Positions 20,660 through 53,044 of a stretch of DNA of 64,000 nucleotides are shown here, piece by piece. Position 1 is the first letter of the stretch, and every line of letters begins with the position of its first letter. The notes below the pieces were generated by a model. The model searched no databases and had not been told where the DNA came from. It saw only the letters and a program-made list of their open reading frames with translations. The position numbers and the translations under genes were made by a program. Source of the stretch: Cristatella mucedo (Eukaryota; Bryozoa; Phylactolaemata; Cristatellidae); assembly GCA_009760855.2 (NCBI GenBank), contig WPIO01000047.1, forward strand, positions 1,659,001 to 1,723,000. The letters run 5' to 3'.

Positions 20660-21180
20660 CACCGAAATTAAGTTGGTCCATGCCTTTGCTATCTAGAGAC
20701 GTCTGCGACTCTATCCTTGCAGGTCTTCCTTCGTGCTCCATAAGATGTTTGCAGTTAGTGCGCAGTTAGACTCTGCAGCTAGGCTTGGCTGTCGTGAACG
20801 TCGTCACTGCTTTACACTGCTTCTCACCGACCTGCACTGGCCCCCTTCAAGCAAGGCATCGATTCACGATTCTGCCACTCACTTTTAGTGCCTTTAATAT
20901 TGTCTTGCTCAACCAGCGTAGCCTATCGAAACTTCCTCGTGCTTATCATTGTACTACCTGCTTCTCTGACTGGATGTTGAGCTGTGCCTATAGCCAACCG
21001 CATATCCTGCTGAGACAGTGTCTACGGCTGCAATGCTGCTAAAGTCCGGAACTAGCGGTACTGATAACTAGCGGTACTGATCATCGTCGTCGTCCACTGA
21101 CTTGACAACGTTAAAAAAGAAGCTACGAGTCCACCAGTTTCTTGCAGCATTTGCTCCGACCGCACGATTTGCCCTTTGGT
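20660..21180 (+). mobile_element. Family A LINE fragment
   Basis: Decayed coding sequence corresponding to KLVHAF, SILAGLP, then LDSAARLGCRERRHCFTLL and DLHW; ends in LTTLKKKL-type sequence near 21120. No tail is present. Confidence 0.65.
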
Positions 21181-21611
21181 GACACTGTGTGCCATCTCTA
21201 GCCAATGGAGATGCACTATTCCAGCCAATCTCTAAGTGACAGGAAAAAAATTTAGTTATCCTATAGGGCTATTCAAATGTTGTACGGTTATTAACTTGCT
21301 GCGTAAAGAAGCATCTGGGCAGACTGTACTGACTATTCCTGCTTGCGGGCAGGTTTTTTTTTAGGGCACAGTCTTATGCTGTCTGCAGCACCCCAGCCAG
21401 AGCCAAGTATCAGGTGGCAGCACCCCCCCCCCCCGATGCCGCAGGAGTGCTGTTTAGCGCTGGCCGGAAGTTAGCTCTGCCTGCATTGACCTTTGACTGC
21501 TGAAAATAGCACGTTTGAGTATTACAATTGACGAGTAGCACTTTTTCATACGCATTTGTGCGCCTAGGTTCAATTTCGGCAGTATACAAAGATGCATAAA
21601 AAGAGACCAAG

Positions 21612-22200
21612 TATACCAAATAATACATTTGATATAGCGCCCTCAGAGAGCTGAATCTCTTTCTAGGCACTTTACAGATGCTGTAAAGAAAGCATGATCG
21701 AATGATTTGTTGTAACATTTGCATATCTCATCAAACATGACATTGTAATAAGTGAGATACAAAAGGGGTGAGCATGTAGATACGGCTTGTAAACAGCAGG
21801 CACAGTTTCAGCATGCATAATCACACAATGGACGAATCACGAGGATTCGTGCACTGAATGCTGCAATACATAGGTGTTTTAAGCTTCTTTATAAATGTCA
21901 TGTCGGGGGATGTCTGTCTTGATGTCAGTCAGTAGTGAGTTCCAGGCTTTGGGAGCGTATAAACTAAAGGCACGGTCTCCAAAGGTTTTTTAAGGTTCGT
22001 ACCATAGGTATAGCTTAACCATTTGAGTCGGAACAAGAGGGTGGTACAATGCTTGGTATACAATGGCGGTGGAGTAGTTCTGATAGGTAGGCTGGAGCCA
22101 GAGAATGCATGGATCTAAAGTGCCTAGACGTCGATTCGATGCTTGATTGGGAGCCTTTGGGTACCTTTCGTGCTGATTTTGCCACACAAAGCAATTGAGT
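21612..22200 (-). mobile_element. Family A LINE, 3' fragment
   Basis: Plus-strand GATATAGCGCCCTCAGAGAG and AATCTCTTTCTAGGCACTTT is the reverse of the family A tail. C-terminal coding sequence follows on the minus strand up to about 22190. Confidence 0.75.
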
Positions 22201-23136
22201 GCTTAATTTATAGAAGCGATATTACAAAAAGGGACGCTCCGCTTGGCAGTAAACGGCCAGAAGCCCTTATTTCAAGCTAGGGAACCAAACTCCTGATTTG
22301 AGCGAAGAAGCATGCCGGGATCAAAGTTATTTGTTTTCTTGCAAGAGCACTCATATATGTCAGTTGGGTGATCTAAATGCAAGGTATGCTGAGCGACCTG
22401 GATCGCAGATTCATGAATGACGCTAGGACAGCGTTTCTGTTTTTGCCACTGTCTCCCAAGAGCAGAGTATACGCTGGATCTTCTCGCAGTGCTGTCCTGT
22501 CGAAAGACTGGCGAAGCAACGTCTACTTTTTTCCAACGTGAAACAAGAATTCCTCCACGATTTTCCTTATTCTCCTTGTAAAACTATGCGAAAACCGTTA
22601 GCGCGTCCACTTTTCCTGGTGGAAAGTTCGAAAAGCGTCAAAAATAAGCACAGACTTTGTAGATTAATGCTATCCTTCACTAAAGACAGCCCAGGCGACC
22701 GGGTTCGCACGTTCTCGATGAACTAACTCGCAGGCTCGGGAAAACCAGAGGGCGCAGTCGGAGGTCAGCGCTAGCGCTTGGGGTAAGTAATTTAGCGAAA
22801 CCGTAGGACTCTCGCTCGAAGGCCGAGTCGACAACTAACGCCTGAGCTGCTTAGGGTGAGCGGCTGTGGCTCCTAGCCGAGTCAACATAAAATGGCAAGC
22901 TCGAAATGGGTTCGTTGTTCTACGTTGTTCGCGTTATTTGATGCCGACGTGCGTAGACCAGCGTTTCGAGATTATTGGGAAAAGCATTGAAAGCTGAGGT
23001 ACCGCCGACCATATAAGGCGAGCGACTTAATTGGATATTATTTCTCTGCGATCATGCCGAGTTCCCCTATCGGAGTAGAGGCAGATAACTCCACACGCCT
23101 CCAGTGCCATTCAACGACCTTCAACTCAATCAAAGA
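22201..23136. other. Unassigned DNA upstream of the ankyrin-repeat gene
   Basis: No supported exon. The last 400 bases before the start codon have moderate CpG content and probably hold its promoter and 5' untranslated region. Confidence 0.3.
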
Positions 23137-26009
23137 ATGGCGGACGCTCCTGCTTCCGCGAGCGCGGAGGAGGCAATTATGCGAGACTTGCGGGAGCAAC
23201 TGAAGACGGCTCGAATTCCAATCGAAAACCTATCACCGATAGCTAAACAGGGAGACGAAAAGGTAACCAACTGATCCATCCTAATTCCTTTTGCTCCTAA
23301 CACCAGAAATAAACGTTGCTATAGACGCCTTCGATATTTAGCCGGACGACCTGTTTGGGACGTTTGGTGTTCTAGAACTAATGCAAGTATTGCGCTACAT
23401 TCGAGGGTTTTTATACTAATTCTTTGGTTTTTTCTATCATTGTAACTGGCTTTGTGCCATTTCTCGATTGATACTTCAGTAGTTACGCCGGTAGCCCCAC
23501 CCCCTAATAATATTTTTTGCTAAACGTGAACTTACTAGACCTATCGCTTAAGTGGCAAGAAACATCTGAAGGCTCTACCCGCATGTTAATGGATTTAATT
23601 TTTTACTTTAAGCTTGTAGAATCATTTCTGTCGGATGCGATGTCTGACGGAACGAATCCAAGAACACTACAAAGCCATCTTTACATCGGTAGGCTCTCGT
23701 ACAACTATCAATCGTGTTGATCCGCTAACGTGAGCCTGCTGCTGTGCTAAATTGTGTCAAATCGAAATGCAAATGTATCAAGCTTGGCTTAGCTGATAGC
23801 TGGATGACATGTAGCGAAACCGGAACCTCATGGGGGAATCGTACAGCTGGCAAGCAAAGAATGTATTGATCTTGTCGTATCAGCATAATCCTAATCGCAA
23901 AATATATTCATCGTATTCACAGATAATTCATATAGAAAGTGGCGAAATTCGTTTTGTTAATGGTTACATGGTGACTTCAATCCAGTTATGCAATTATCAC
24001 GAGTATTTTTATGGAACTCGGCGTAGGTACATGAAAACTTATTTGAGTTTTCGCGAGCGCCTGGCCATTCCATTTCGTCCATCCTTTTTTTTTATAAAAT
24101 CCGAATCGTAGTTCAATATCTCTGTCACGTTTGAACTTGATTCTGTTGCTGCCTTGATCGCCTTGCCTTGATCTGTGACTTTTCTTTACGGTCTCCTTCC
24201 TATCTACATTTCTAGTCATTTTGCTGCACTACCTTAAGCCTGAAGTGGTAAATTTTCTGCCATAGGCAATTGAGCCAAAACTCCGTTGCAGCCCAGGTCT
24301 GTAGCCGGCGACTGGATGACCAGTAGTGGTCACATGCTTCTAGTGGGAGGTTTCTGTATGCATTCCTTTTTTCTTACCATACATTGTCTTATGCTAATGT
24401 AATTAACTAATTGTACGCTTGCTTGCACTGATCATGTTTTTTTTCTTGTGCACTGCCTTTTGGAATTCTGTTGTGTACATATTGCTCGATAAGAATTTTT
24501 GCCATAAGATCCAATAAATGCATCTACGGAGAGCATGCATATCTCACCTAGCGTGCTTCTGGGGTCTGAAAGACATTGTCAGAAAGCTTCTGGATGCTGG
24601 TGCAGACGTGAATGCTCAAAATAAGGGCACGCTGTGGACACCACTACACGCTGCTACTTTCCACGATAACGGCCCGGTAAGTAGCGTGTTCTTTGTCACG
24701 TGTTAAAAACTTTTTTATCAGTCAATGCCTGCCACCTGCAAATCCATCGCCACCACTGCTACCCTTGGCCAAGCTGGACACACATTTTTCGATGTCCGAC
24801 AATCTAGCGTCTTGCCCTAGAGTATTGAGATTATATCTGGCGTTAAGAGCTGTGCAGTGACTAATTGATTATGGATTTATCTGGGCGTGGCCACTTTCGT
24901 CGGATGGTCATTTGGTCTTAACTGAGCACTTCGATTTGGTGAGCCGTAATGGCTCACTAGGTAAGGCGGTTGCTTTTCACGACCTCGCCCGAGGTCGTGG
25001 GTTCGAGTCCTGCGGTGGGCGATCCTTTATCGCCACTGCAAGTGGTGGTGATAGCCGTAAAGGCTCTTCCGTCGCTATACAAAAAGAGGCTGTTAAATCA
25101 GCTAGCGTTTATTTATTCGATAAATTGCAGCCACATCTCGTGCAGCAGAGATCTTGCAAGTCGGGTTTGGCTTGTTTTACTTGTGGTACTTTTAGTCCAA
25201 CTTTGTTGTACAACATTTTGCTGACCGCCCACCTCCACGGCCTTTCATTTTTTGCTGCGATGCAAAATGGGCCGAGAGGCCGTCATAACGACAGCAAGTC
25301 AGCCGTTCTGCAGCTCAAGCTCCGATTCCGTTGCAGCTGGTGATGCTGCTGCTCGAGCGTGGAGCACAACCCGACCTTGCCGACTACGAGGATCGCACCC
25401 CCAAGGACTTTGCTTCAGCCTCTGACAAGGTGTGGCCACACTTCGCCATGCTCAAGCTGGCAAGAACCAGCCGAACCGAGCTCGTGCAGAAGGGCATCAT
25501 CAGGCAGGGCATGGCCAAGGTGAGGACCGGGCGTCTGGCTGAGTGTGTGCACTCCTTTCGCACTCCGATCTAGCGGAATCTGGGCTGGCTGTATGGGCGG
25601 CTTGTGTCGTCACATCGCCATTGCAATCGCTCTCCTTTCAGGATAATTCCGTCGATCCTTCAAGCCGGGGAATTCCCATGGTGAGTTCGCTGGCTCGAAT
25701 TCCACGCTGCACGGGAGCATGCGTTTCGCAGGCAGGCAGGCAATGAATGGGGGCCAAGCAAAGCGCCTTGCATACAGCCTTGCCTCGAGCTGCTGCATAC
25801 CTCGAAACCAGGCGCCTAGGACTGCACGACAAGAAAGCCTGCGTTCGTGTTCGTTCACGTCGGTCACATTCCAGTGATGTCAAACACAGACTCCGATAGC
25901 CCAGGGGACGTCTAAAACTAGTGGTCCAACTTCATCAACTCGGGCTGCTGCCCATGCGAGCCCATCGCGAAAAGCCGAGCCGTGCGGCAAGCATCCAGCG
26001 TTCTCCTAA
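23137..26009 (+). CDS. Small ankyrin-repeat protein, 222 aa, six exons
   Basis: I do not recognise a named orthologue. Six exons join in phase: 23137-23262, 23613-23688, 24552-24676, 25337-25519, 25642-25680, 25890-26009. Exon 1 opens with MADAPASASAEEAIMRDLRE, and the frame ends at a TAA (26007-26009). Residues 1-42 are charged and probably helical. Residues about 43-150 hold ankyrin repeats: LYIACFWGLKDIVRKLL, DAGADVNAQNKGTLWTPLHA, then VMLLLERGAQPDLADYEDRT followed by PKDFASASDKVW. The last 50 or so residues are Ser/Thr/Pro/Ala-rich and look disordered. Intron phases agree at all five junctions (0, 1, 0, 0, 0), which strongly supports the model although exons 1, 2, 5 and 6 are short. Ankyrin repeats mediate protein binding, so an adaptor role is likely but inferred. 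It is convergent with the KAT2 gene. An alternative end reads through the exon 5 donor to a TGA at 25744-25746. Confidence 0.82.
24935..25130 (+). mobile_element. tRNA-derived SINE, second type, best-preserved copy
   Basis: tRNA-like head GAGCCGTAATGGCTCACTAG followed by GTGGGTTCGAGTCCTGC (B box), then a body with GATAGCCGTAAAGGCTCTTC and GTTAAATCAGCTAGCG. It sits in the intron between exons 3 and 4 of the ankyrin-repeat gene, in the same orientation. Confidence 0.75.
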
Positions 26010-26065
26010 GGATAGCACCGTTCTTCATGGGCCCGCGAAGCGTATTTATTGGTCGACTACTAACA

Positions 26066-26071
26066 AATAAA
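26066..26071 (+). other. Poly(A) signal of the ankyrin-repeat gene
   Basis: A canonical AATAAA lies 57 bases beyond the stop codon at 26007-26009. It supports exon 6 as the last exon and a very short 3' untranslated region. Confidence 0.65.
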
Positions 26072-28026
26072 AAGAGACCGGTAGCTTTAGCGTACGAGTC
26101 TGGCTAGGCAACACATCCGGACGACCACAGACGTACAGGGTCTGGCGAGTGGCTGCCTCGGTAGCAGCACTAGGTTCGGCACTACCACCGTAGCCCGTGG
26201 GTTGCTTCATTGCCTCTCCATCGCAATTAGAGCAATCAAAGCACGGTGCTCCGCAAGTCACGTGACCCGAAGCACTCACACTATGCACGGCAAGTCCACT
26301 CGCCGTGAAGCAGAGATGCATTCTTGCTTCGTCAATTCGAGTCTTGGCATTGCACGGGGAGCACTTTCACGAGATATCAACTCAAAGCGAGGGCGAGCCT
26401 ATGTCCTTGTTCGTAAAAATGCATATACCCCCATATCCAGATTCCAAACATACAGATGCTCGAACATATTGTCCAGTGCAAGCTGGATGACAGCTCTCCT
26501 GTCTTTTCTGCTGCTTACAATATTAGGCTGTTGAATCAGCCGGCCTTAATACTTTTTCAATGTTTAGTTGATGAAAACAATGGGTATAACGTGGCCGGCA
26601 CTACCCTCTTTGCCCTCTCAAGACTCCCTGGGGCACACATTGATGCTAACGTGCTCACAGGTGCACGTCGTGTGTAGATGTCGTAGGGAAACCCGGAAAA
26701 AAAAGGCTGCCCAGTGCTAGCAGCCGACGGCCATATACTGCAGAACGCGAGTCCTCTGACGAAGTGGGAGAGATCAGGCCAGGTTGTGATGCAAGAACAT
26801 GGCCACATGGCCCGTAGGGCGACGAGAAATAGCACAGCAAATCACGAACACGTATAGTACTGGACGATTATTTCCTTCCTTTTAGTTCATGCACAGTCAC
26901 TGCCAGTGACAGCAGTTAATACTGATCGTTGCAGTGCACTGAACGAGACAAAAGCTCAAGCGAAACAAAAAACGAACGTAGCGAAGCACACAAGCAAAGC
27001 ACATCCACTGGGCGACTCTCCGACGAGTTGGAATGCGTCGGGCATTGCAACGCGCGTCCCCCCTCCCCCCCCCCAGTTCGAATGCACGATGGGTGCGAAT
27101 GCACGATGGGTGCAAATGCGCGAGCGCCGCATCACTCAGGATGCAAATGCGCCGCTCGCAACGGCCGCCGCACGCAGCTAAGCAGGCCGTCTGAGACGTC
27201 GGCTTCGTCACCGTCTCACCCGCATGACTATTTGGGCTGTTGCAGGCTTCATACCAGACTGCAAGCCACGCCAGCAGGGACGATCCGTCGCTCTATGCAG
27301 CCATGAGCGGCGACGTGCTGGCAGACGAACGATCGGACGCTCGAGCCAAGACGACCACGCAGCAGCAGCCATACTTTTCAGCTTGGAACTAACGAGCAGC
27401 GGTGGCGGCAGCAACAGCGCTACTAGCTGTGCCACACTCTTGCGGCCAAACGCCCGAGTTGCAAGAAGACGCCTCGCGAATGCCTGAGTTTTCGCCTCGA
27501 GTCCAAACGACGGCCGCGCTGACTCGTGCACGATGCGCCCCCTGGCGTTCATCGCGAGCAGCAAAGGCCTTTTGCCGGAAGCGGCTGCTCGGGTCTTAAT
27601 GCCGTGTGCAATGAGCCTCGCAATAAAACGTACAAACGCGCAAACGCGGCCAGGACGCCCTGGGGCAGGTAGCAAGGCTGGCGGAAACTAGCGCCGTACG
27701 GACGACGACAGACAGAAGCCACGAGACAGACGAACAGATGACAGATTGAGGCACAGACACCAAGCAGGGTGAGGTGAGCTATCAAAGGATGGTTGATCAA
27801 ACGAGGCAGGCTCGGGCAGTCAGGGTCAGAGTCAGAGGCGCCACCGGCAGCCGGTGATGCAGCTGCAGCACGACCTCGGCTGGACAGCCAGCGCCCGGCA
27901 TCGATAGAAACACGTCGAAGAGGTTCCAGTTCCAGGAAGAGTTCGAGCACAGTCCGGGGGTGGGGGCACCGGCTCAGGGAAGAAGGGAGGGACAGAGAAG
28001 TTGCCTCCTAAGTTCGGGGAAAAGGC
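26072..28026. other. Intergenic DNA between the convergent ankyrin and KAT2 genes
   Basis: GC-rich from about 27000 with a C run near 27059-27073. Open frames on both strands overlap one another, show no family signature and are treated as chance. The 3' untranslated region of KAT2 enters from the right. Confidence 0.3.
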
Positions 28027-28032
28027 TTTAAT
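28027..28032 (-). other. Candidate poly(A) signal of KAT2
   Basis: On the minus strand this reads ATTAAA, about 155 bases after the TAA stop at 28188-28186. It is a plausible end for a short 3' untranslated region, assigned only by position. Confidence 0.35.
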
Positions 28033-28185
28033 TCGAGGAAAAGAAGGTGGCAACCGATTTGGCCCGGGTGCGTTGCGCTCACTGGATGCCAGCGAAAACG
28101 CCGCCGACCGACCGACATTGCTGCCACGTGCTTGCATCACACTTAGAAACAATAGGCGGCTGCAAAGGGCACGACTCCAGCCGTC

Positions 28186-49895
<21,710 letters not shown>

Positions 49896-50455
49896 AAGGA
49901 CCAGCTACACCCCGCCTCTTTCTCACGGCAGTTCCGGTAGCAGCGCCGGTCAGGTGAGTCCCCTGTCACTTCCGTAAGCCTCGATCCGGCGCTGCTGTGG
50001 GCTCCTTTTCTCTGAGAAATGGCTTGATCTTCAAGTCTTGTTTTCCGAATTTCCATATGTACCACGGTATAACGTTACTAAATGCATTTGCATAAGTATT
50101 TACCGACCTACAGATAGATATTTGTCGACGTTGTCCGTACTTGCATCCCCCGCCAGCATTGCGCGACCTGTTAATAGGTATACCTATTAATAGGAATACA
50201 AGTTTTGAAGACTTCTAAATTGGGCTGTTCACTGAAATTCAAACTATGCGTTGCCTAGGTTCGTGCACATGCGTTTATCTGGGCTGCTAAGGATCCGGCT
50301 GTGCGCGCCCACGAGGCTCAGAAGTCAGTTTTAGCCTCCGTCGTTAGGGGCAGGCACTCGTATGGGGCGATATGCACCGATTCGCATCCCACGCATGTCC
50401 GTGTAGTGCGAGCTGACTGTGTGCCTCGCAGTGACGGTTGATGAGCTGACCACGC
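49896..50455 (-). promoter_or_regulatory. Upstream region of KAT2 (5' untranslated region/promoter, inferred)
   Basis: The part next to the start codon (up to about 50000) is rich in C, G and CpG, as is common for housekeeping promoters. No TATA box or other clear motif was identified. The region is bounded upstream by the 5' LTR of the retrotransposon starting at 50456. Confidence 0.35.
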
Positions 50456-50731
50456 TGTAGTTTGAGTGTATGCCGGCTCCTCTGATGAGCCTGTGATGTG
50501 GCACTGACACAGGCCGGTAACCGCTGGTGGCCAGATGGTGGATTCACCATCAGGGTCGGCCACTGCACAGTTGTGGTCCTCGATGAATCATCGGGGTCAA
50601 CCAGAGGAGTGGAGGAGAGACTCTGAGTGTGAGAAGGGGGCGAAGGCAGTCGTGCGTCTTGCTGCTCCCCGTGCCTTGTACAATAAACCGTTGGCGTTGT
50701 TCTGGACCAGCGTTCTGTATGCCGAACCACA
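50456..50731 (+). repeat. 5' LTR
   Basis: Begins TGTAGTTTG and ends CGAACCACA. It contains AATAAA at 50682-50687, a likely poly(A) signal of the element, placed about 44 bases before the LTR end. Confidence 0.9.
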
Positions 50732-50745
50732 AGCTATTTCGTGGA

Positions 50746-52032
50746 ATGGAGCCGATGACGCCCTGGGAGATGTCTTGTGCAGCATCCCTAGGCTTCGATG
50801 GCTTCGGAGACTTCGTTGGCTGGCTGCTGAACTTCGAGAGGGAGATCGAGAAAAGTGGCTACGAACAGAGTGAGTGCCACTTGTTTTTGCTCCTTGCGAT
50901 GCAAGGCGGGGCCTTCACGTTTGCCTCGGGGCTCCCGCAGGAAGTTCAGGATGACTATGCCAAGCTTCGTGAGGCCCTAGTGAGGGCATTCACCTCGCCG
51001 GCCGGTAGAGCACGATTGCTGCACGCTGATCGGGTAACGGCTGGTCGGACTGAGAGGGCCGACAGGAGCGACCGGAGGCGGCAGCAGCGGCTACCGACTG
51101 TGTGCCAGGCGACAGAGGTTTTTCAAGCTGCCACCCCGTGGTGGCAGGCAACGGCTATCAAAGCAGTGACGGTTGGTCAGGCTGCGATGGTGTTCCACGA
51201 AGCAACGGCGTTGTGCGAGGCAACGGTCAGCGGTGTGGCTGAGGCGACGGAGAGTGAGACGGTGCACGGAGAGGCGGCGGCGTCCGCGTGGAAGGCGGCG
51301 ACGTCTGCGTGAAAGGCGGCGGCGTCCTCGTGGAAGGCGGTGGCGTCCGCGACAGAGTCGGCGGCGTCCGCGACAGAGTCGGCGGCGTCCGCGACAGAGT
51401 CGGCGGCGTCCAGGTGGAAGGCGGCGGCGGCACCCGCGACAGAGTCGGCGGCCGCGTCCGCGGCAGAGTCGGCGGCGTCCGCGGCAGAGTCGGCAGCATC
51501 AGCGACAGAGTCGGCGGCATCCGCGTGGAAGGCGGCGGAGGAACCTGCGACAGATTCGGCGGCGGAGTCTGCGGCAGAGTCGGCGGCGTCCGCCAGAGAG
51601 GTAGTGGCCGGCGATGCCGCACAAGCCATAAAGGTGACGTTGGCCTGCGACCAGCCAGTGGGCTGTGATGCGGCACAGGCAGGAGAGTGTGTGCAGACCG
51701 AAGAGTCTGCACAGGCCGGAGAGTGCTTGCAGACTGAAGAGTCTGCACAGGACGGAGAGGCTGTCCAGGAGGGAGAATCTGTGCAGGCCGCAGAGATTGT
51801 GCAGGCCGGAGAGACTGCCCAGGTTGGAGAGGGTACGCCGGACGTTGAAGCAGCTGCGTCTATCGGAGACGCGGCGGAAGAATCGGCAGAGGCGGGTGGA
51901 GCGACGACGGTTGACGTCCAAAAAACAGTGGCTGTGGACGTCAGCTCGATGACGATGGCCGGTGGATCACGTTGCCGATTGGTCGCAAAAGGCCGTGCAC
52001 CAGCTCGCCTCTTGCGATCAGCCGTCAGGTAG
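50746..52032 (+). pseudogene. gag-like frame with Ala/Ser/Glu minisatellite, one in-frame stop
   Basis: The first about 115 residues look like a retrotransposon gag: ECHLFLLLAMQGGAFTFASG followed by LPQEVQDDYAKLREALVRAF, the usual helix-rich capsid pattern. Next comes an Arg-rich linker (RTERADRSDRRRQQR), then a run of short repeats rich in Ala, Ser, Thr and Glu encoded by a 21-base unit (about 51270-51610). A second imperfect repeat of the type QAGECVQTEESA follows (about 51670-51830). A single TGA at 51310-51312 falls at a position where neighbouring units have TGG, so a point mutation is likely. The frame stays open on both sides and also upstream into the LTR. No zinc knuckle is seen. The 21-base unit lacks stops in other frames, which explains the overlapping open frames on both strands. 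Confidence 0.75.
51270..51610 (+). repeat. 21-bp coding minisatellite
   Basis: Tandem units of the form GCGTCCGCGACAGAGTCGGC and GCGTCCGCGTGGAAGGCGGC alternate. They encode Ala-Ser-Ala-Thr-Glu-Ser and Ala-Ser-Ala-Trp-Lys-Ala. Variation between units is mostly single-base, suggesting recent expansion. Confidence 0.85.
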
Positions 52033-52085
52033 CCTGTGGGGTCAGCTATTGATGATAGCTGCTATGTCGAGGATGTGTAGGGTCT

Positions 52086-52245
52086 AGTTGGCATCGTTTA
52101 TAGAGAGGCTCGTCCATTGCTGCATAGATCGCATAGATAGATAGATATATAGATATATATGCATAGATAGATAGATATATATGCATAGATAGATTGCTGC
52201 ATAGGCTCGTTTATTGCTGCTTAGATAGGCTCGTGCATGCTGCCC
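52086..52245 (+). repeat. GATA/ATAG-type microsatellite in the 3' part of the LTR element
   Basis: Repeats of TAGATAGATATAT and GCATAGATAGAT, mixed with TTGCTGCATAG units, lie between the gag-like stop codon and the polypurine tract. No open frame covers it. Confidence 0.75.
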
Positions 52246-52305
52246 TGTACATTGCAGCTACGTGTGTTGGTGCTGCAAACTTGTGACCTTAAGGTCAAGG
52301 GGGCG

Positions 52306-52580
52306 TGTAGTTTGAGTGTATGCCGGCTCCTCTGATGAGCCTGTGATGTGGCACTGACACAGGCCGGTAACCGCTGGTGGCCAGATGGTGGATTCACCAT
52401 CAGGGTCGGCCACTGCACAGTTGTGGTCCTCGATGAATCATCGGGGTCAACCAGAGGAGTGGAGGAGAGACTCAAGTGTGAGAAGGGGGCGAAGGCAGTC
52501 GTGCGTCTTGCTGCTCCCCGTGCCTTGTACAATAAACCGTTGGCGTTGTTCTGGACCAGCGTTCTGTATGCCGAACCACA
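52306..52580 (+). repeat. 3' LTR
   Basis: Nearly identical to the 5' LTR; the only difference I see is CTCTGAGTG against CTCAAGTG near the middle. AATAAA lies at 52531-52536. Confidence 0.9.
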
Positions 52581-52634
52581 ATGCTCTCAGCAACACAGTT
52601 GGCGAGCTCATTACGCCTTTCAGGACCTGCCGAC

Positions 52635-52790
52635 TACACCGTAAAAAATATAATTATGTTGTATAGCGCCCTAAGACTACTTAATCTCTATCCAGGTGGT
52701 TTTTAAAATGTTGCAGGGCTCGATCCATACGACCTTCAACGTCGTTAAGGGCGACCATCTTACCACTGGACCAAACTAGGTCGGCAGTAG
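52635..52790 (-). mobile_element. tRNA-derived SINE with family A-like tail
   Basis: Minus strand: TAGTTTGGTCCAGTGGTAAG head and a tail with CACCTGGATAGAGATTAAGT and CTTAGGGCGCTATACAA. It starts just past the 3' LTR. Confidence 0.65.
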
Positions 52791-52940
52791 CCTACAGACT
52801 TCCTCACGAAATAAAGAGAAAGAAGAAGCATAGCTGTGTCACAAGGCCAGTCGAGAAATTAAACAGCCTGTAAGTAGCAGTTCAGGGGGCGGGAAAGGAT
52901 TTGCTTTAATCGGCAGCAGGAGAGAATGTGTTTAACATGA
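52790..52940 (-). mobile_element. Family B LINE fragment
   Basis: Minus-strand family B segment with GTAGCCTACAGACTTCCTCA and AATAAAGAGAAAGAAG motifs, decayed. Confidence 0.5.
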
Positions 52941-53009
52941 GGATTGAGGAAGTGATTTAAACAAAAGCAAGTACACCTTGGAGCTTGTGGATCCGAGTAA
53001 AAATAGTAT

Positions 53010-53042
<33 letters not shown>
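53010..53042 (+). repeat. (AT)n microsatellite
   Basis: About 14 TA units at the 5' edge of a family A LINE fragment. Confidence 0.9.
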
Positions 53043-53043
<1 letters not shown>

Positions 53044-53044
53044 A

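Larger units (their letters stand above)
50456..52580 (+). mobile_element. Non-autonomous LTR retrotransposon with gag-like/minisatellite frame
   Basis: Two direct repeats (50456-50731 and 52306-52580) start TGTAG and end CCACA. They differ by about one substitution and one deleted base, so the insertion looks young. A purine-rich tract (AAGGTCAAGGGGGCG) abuts the 3' LTR, as expected for a polypurine primer. Between them lies only 1574 bp with one long frame (gag-like part plus Ala-rich repeats) and no protease, reverse transcriptase, RNase H or integrase. This matches the idea of gag-only non-autonomous elements that depend on a relative for polymerase. Flanking ACGC/ATGC could be a 4-bp target duplication with one transition, but this is weak. 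A primer-binding site could not be matched to a tRNA. Confidence 0.9.

Noticed and set aside
24950-25025. Possible tRNA gene in an ankyrin-gene intron
   Set aside because: Same tRNA-like head as the SINE copies at 45920 and 17635, with the SINE body attached.
25681-25746. Ankyrin gene ending by read-through of exon 5 to the TGA at 25744
   Set aside because: A good GTGAGT donor follows exon 5, and a phase-matched exon with a stop and poly(A) signal lies at 25890-26009. Kept only as an alternative.
27208-27950. 155- and 133-codon minus-strand frames downstream of KAT2
   Set aside because: They overlap frames on the other strand, show no conserved pattern and no exon-like boundaries.
51177-51748. 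150- and 173-codon minus-strand frames
   Set aside because: They are products of the stop-free 21-bp minisatellite read in reverse.
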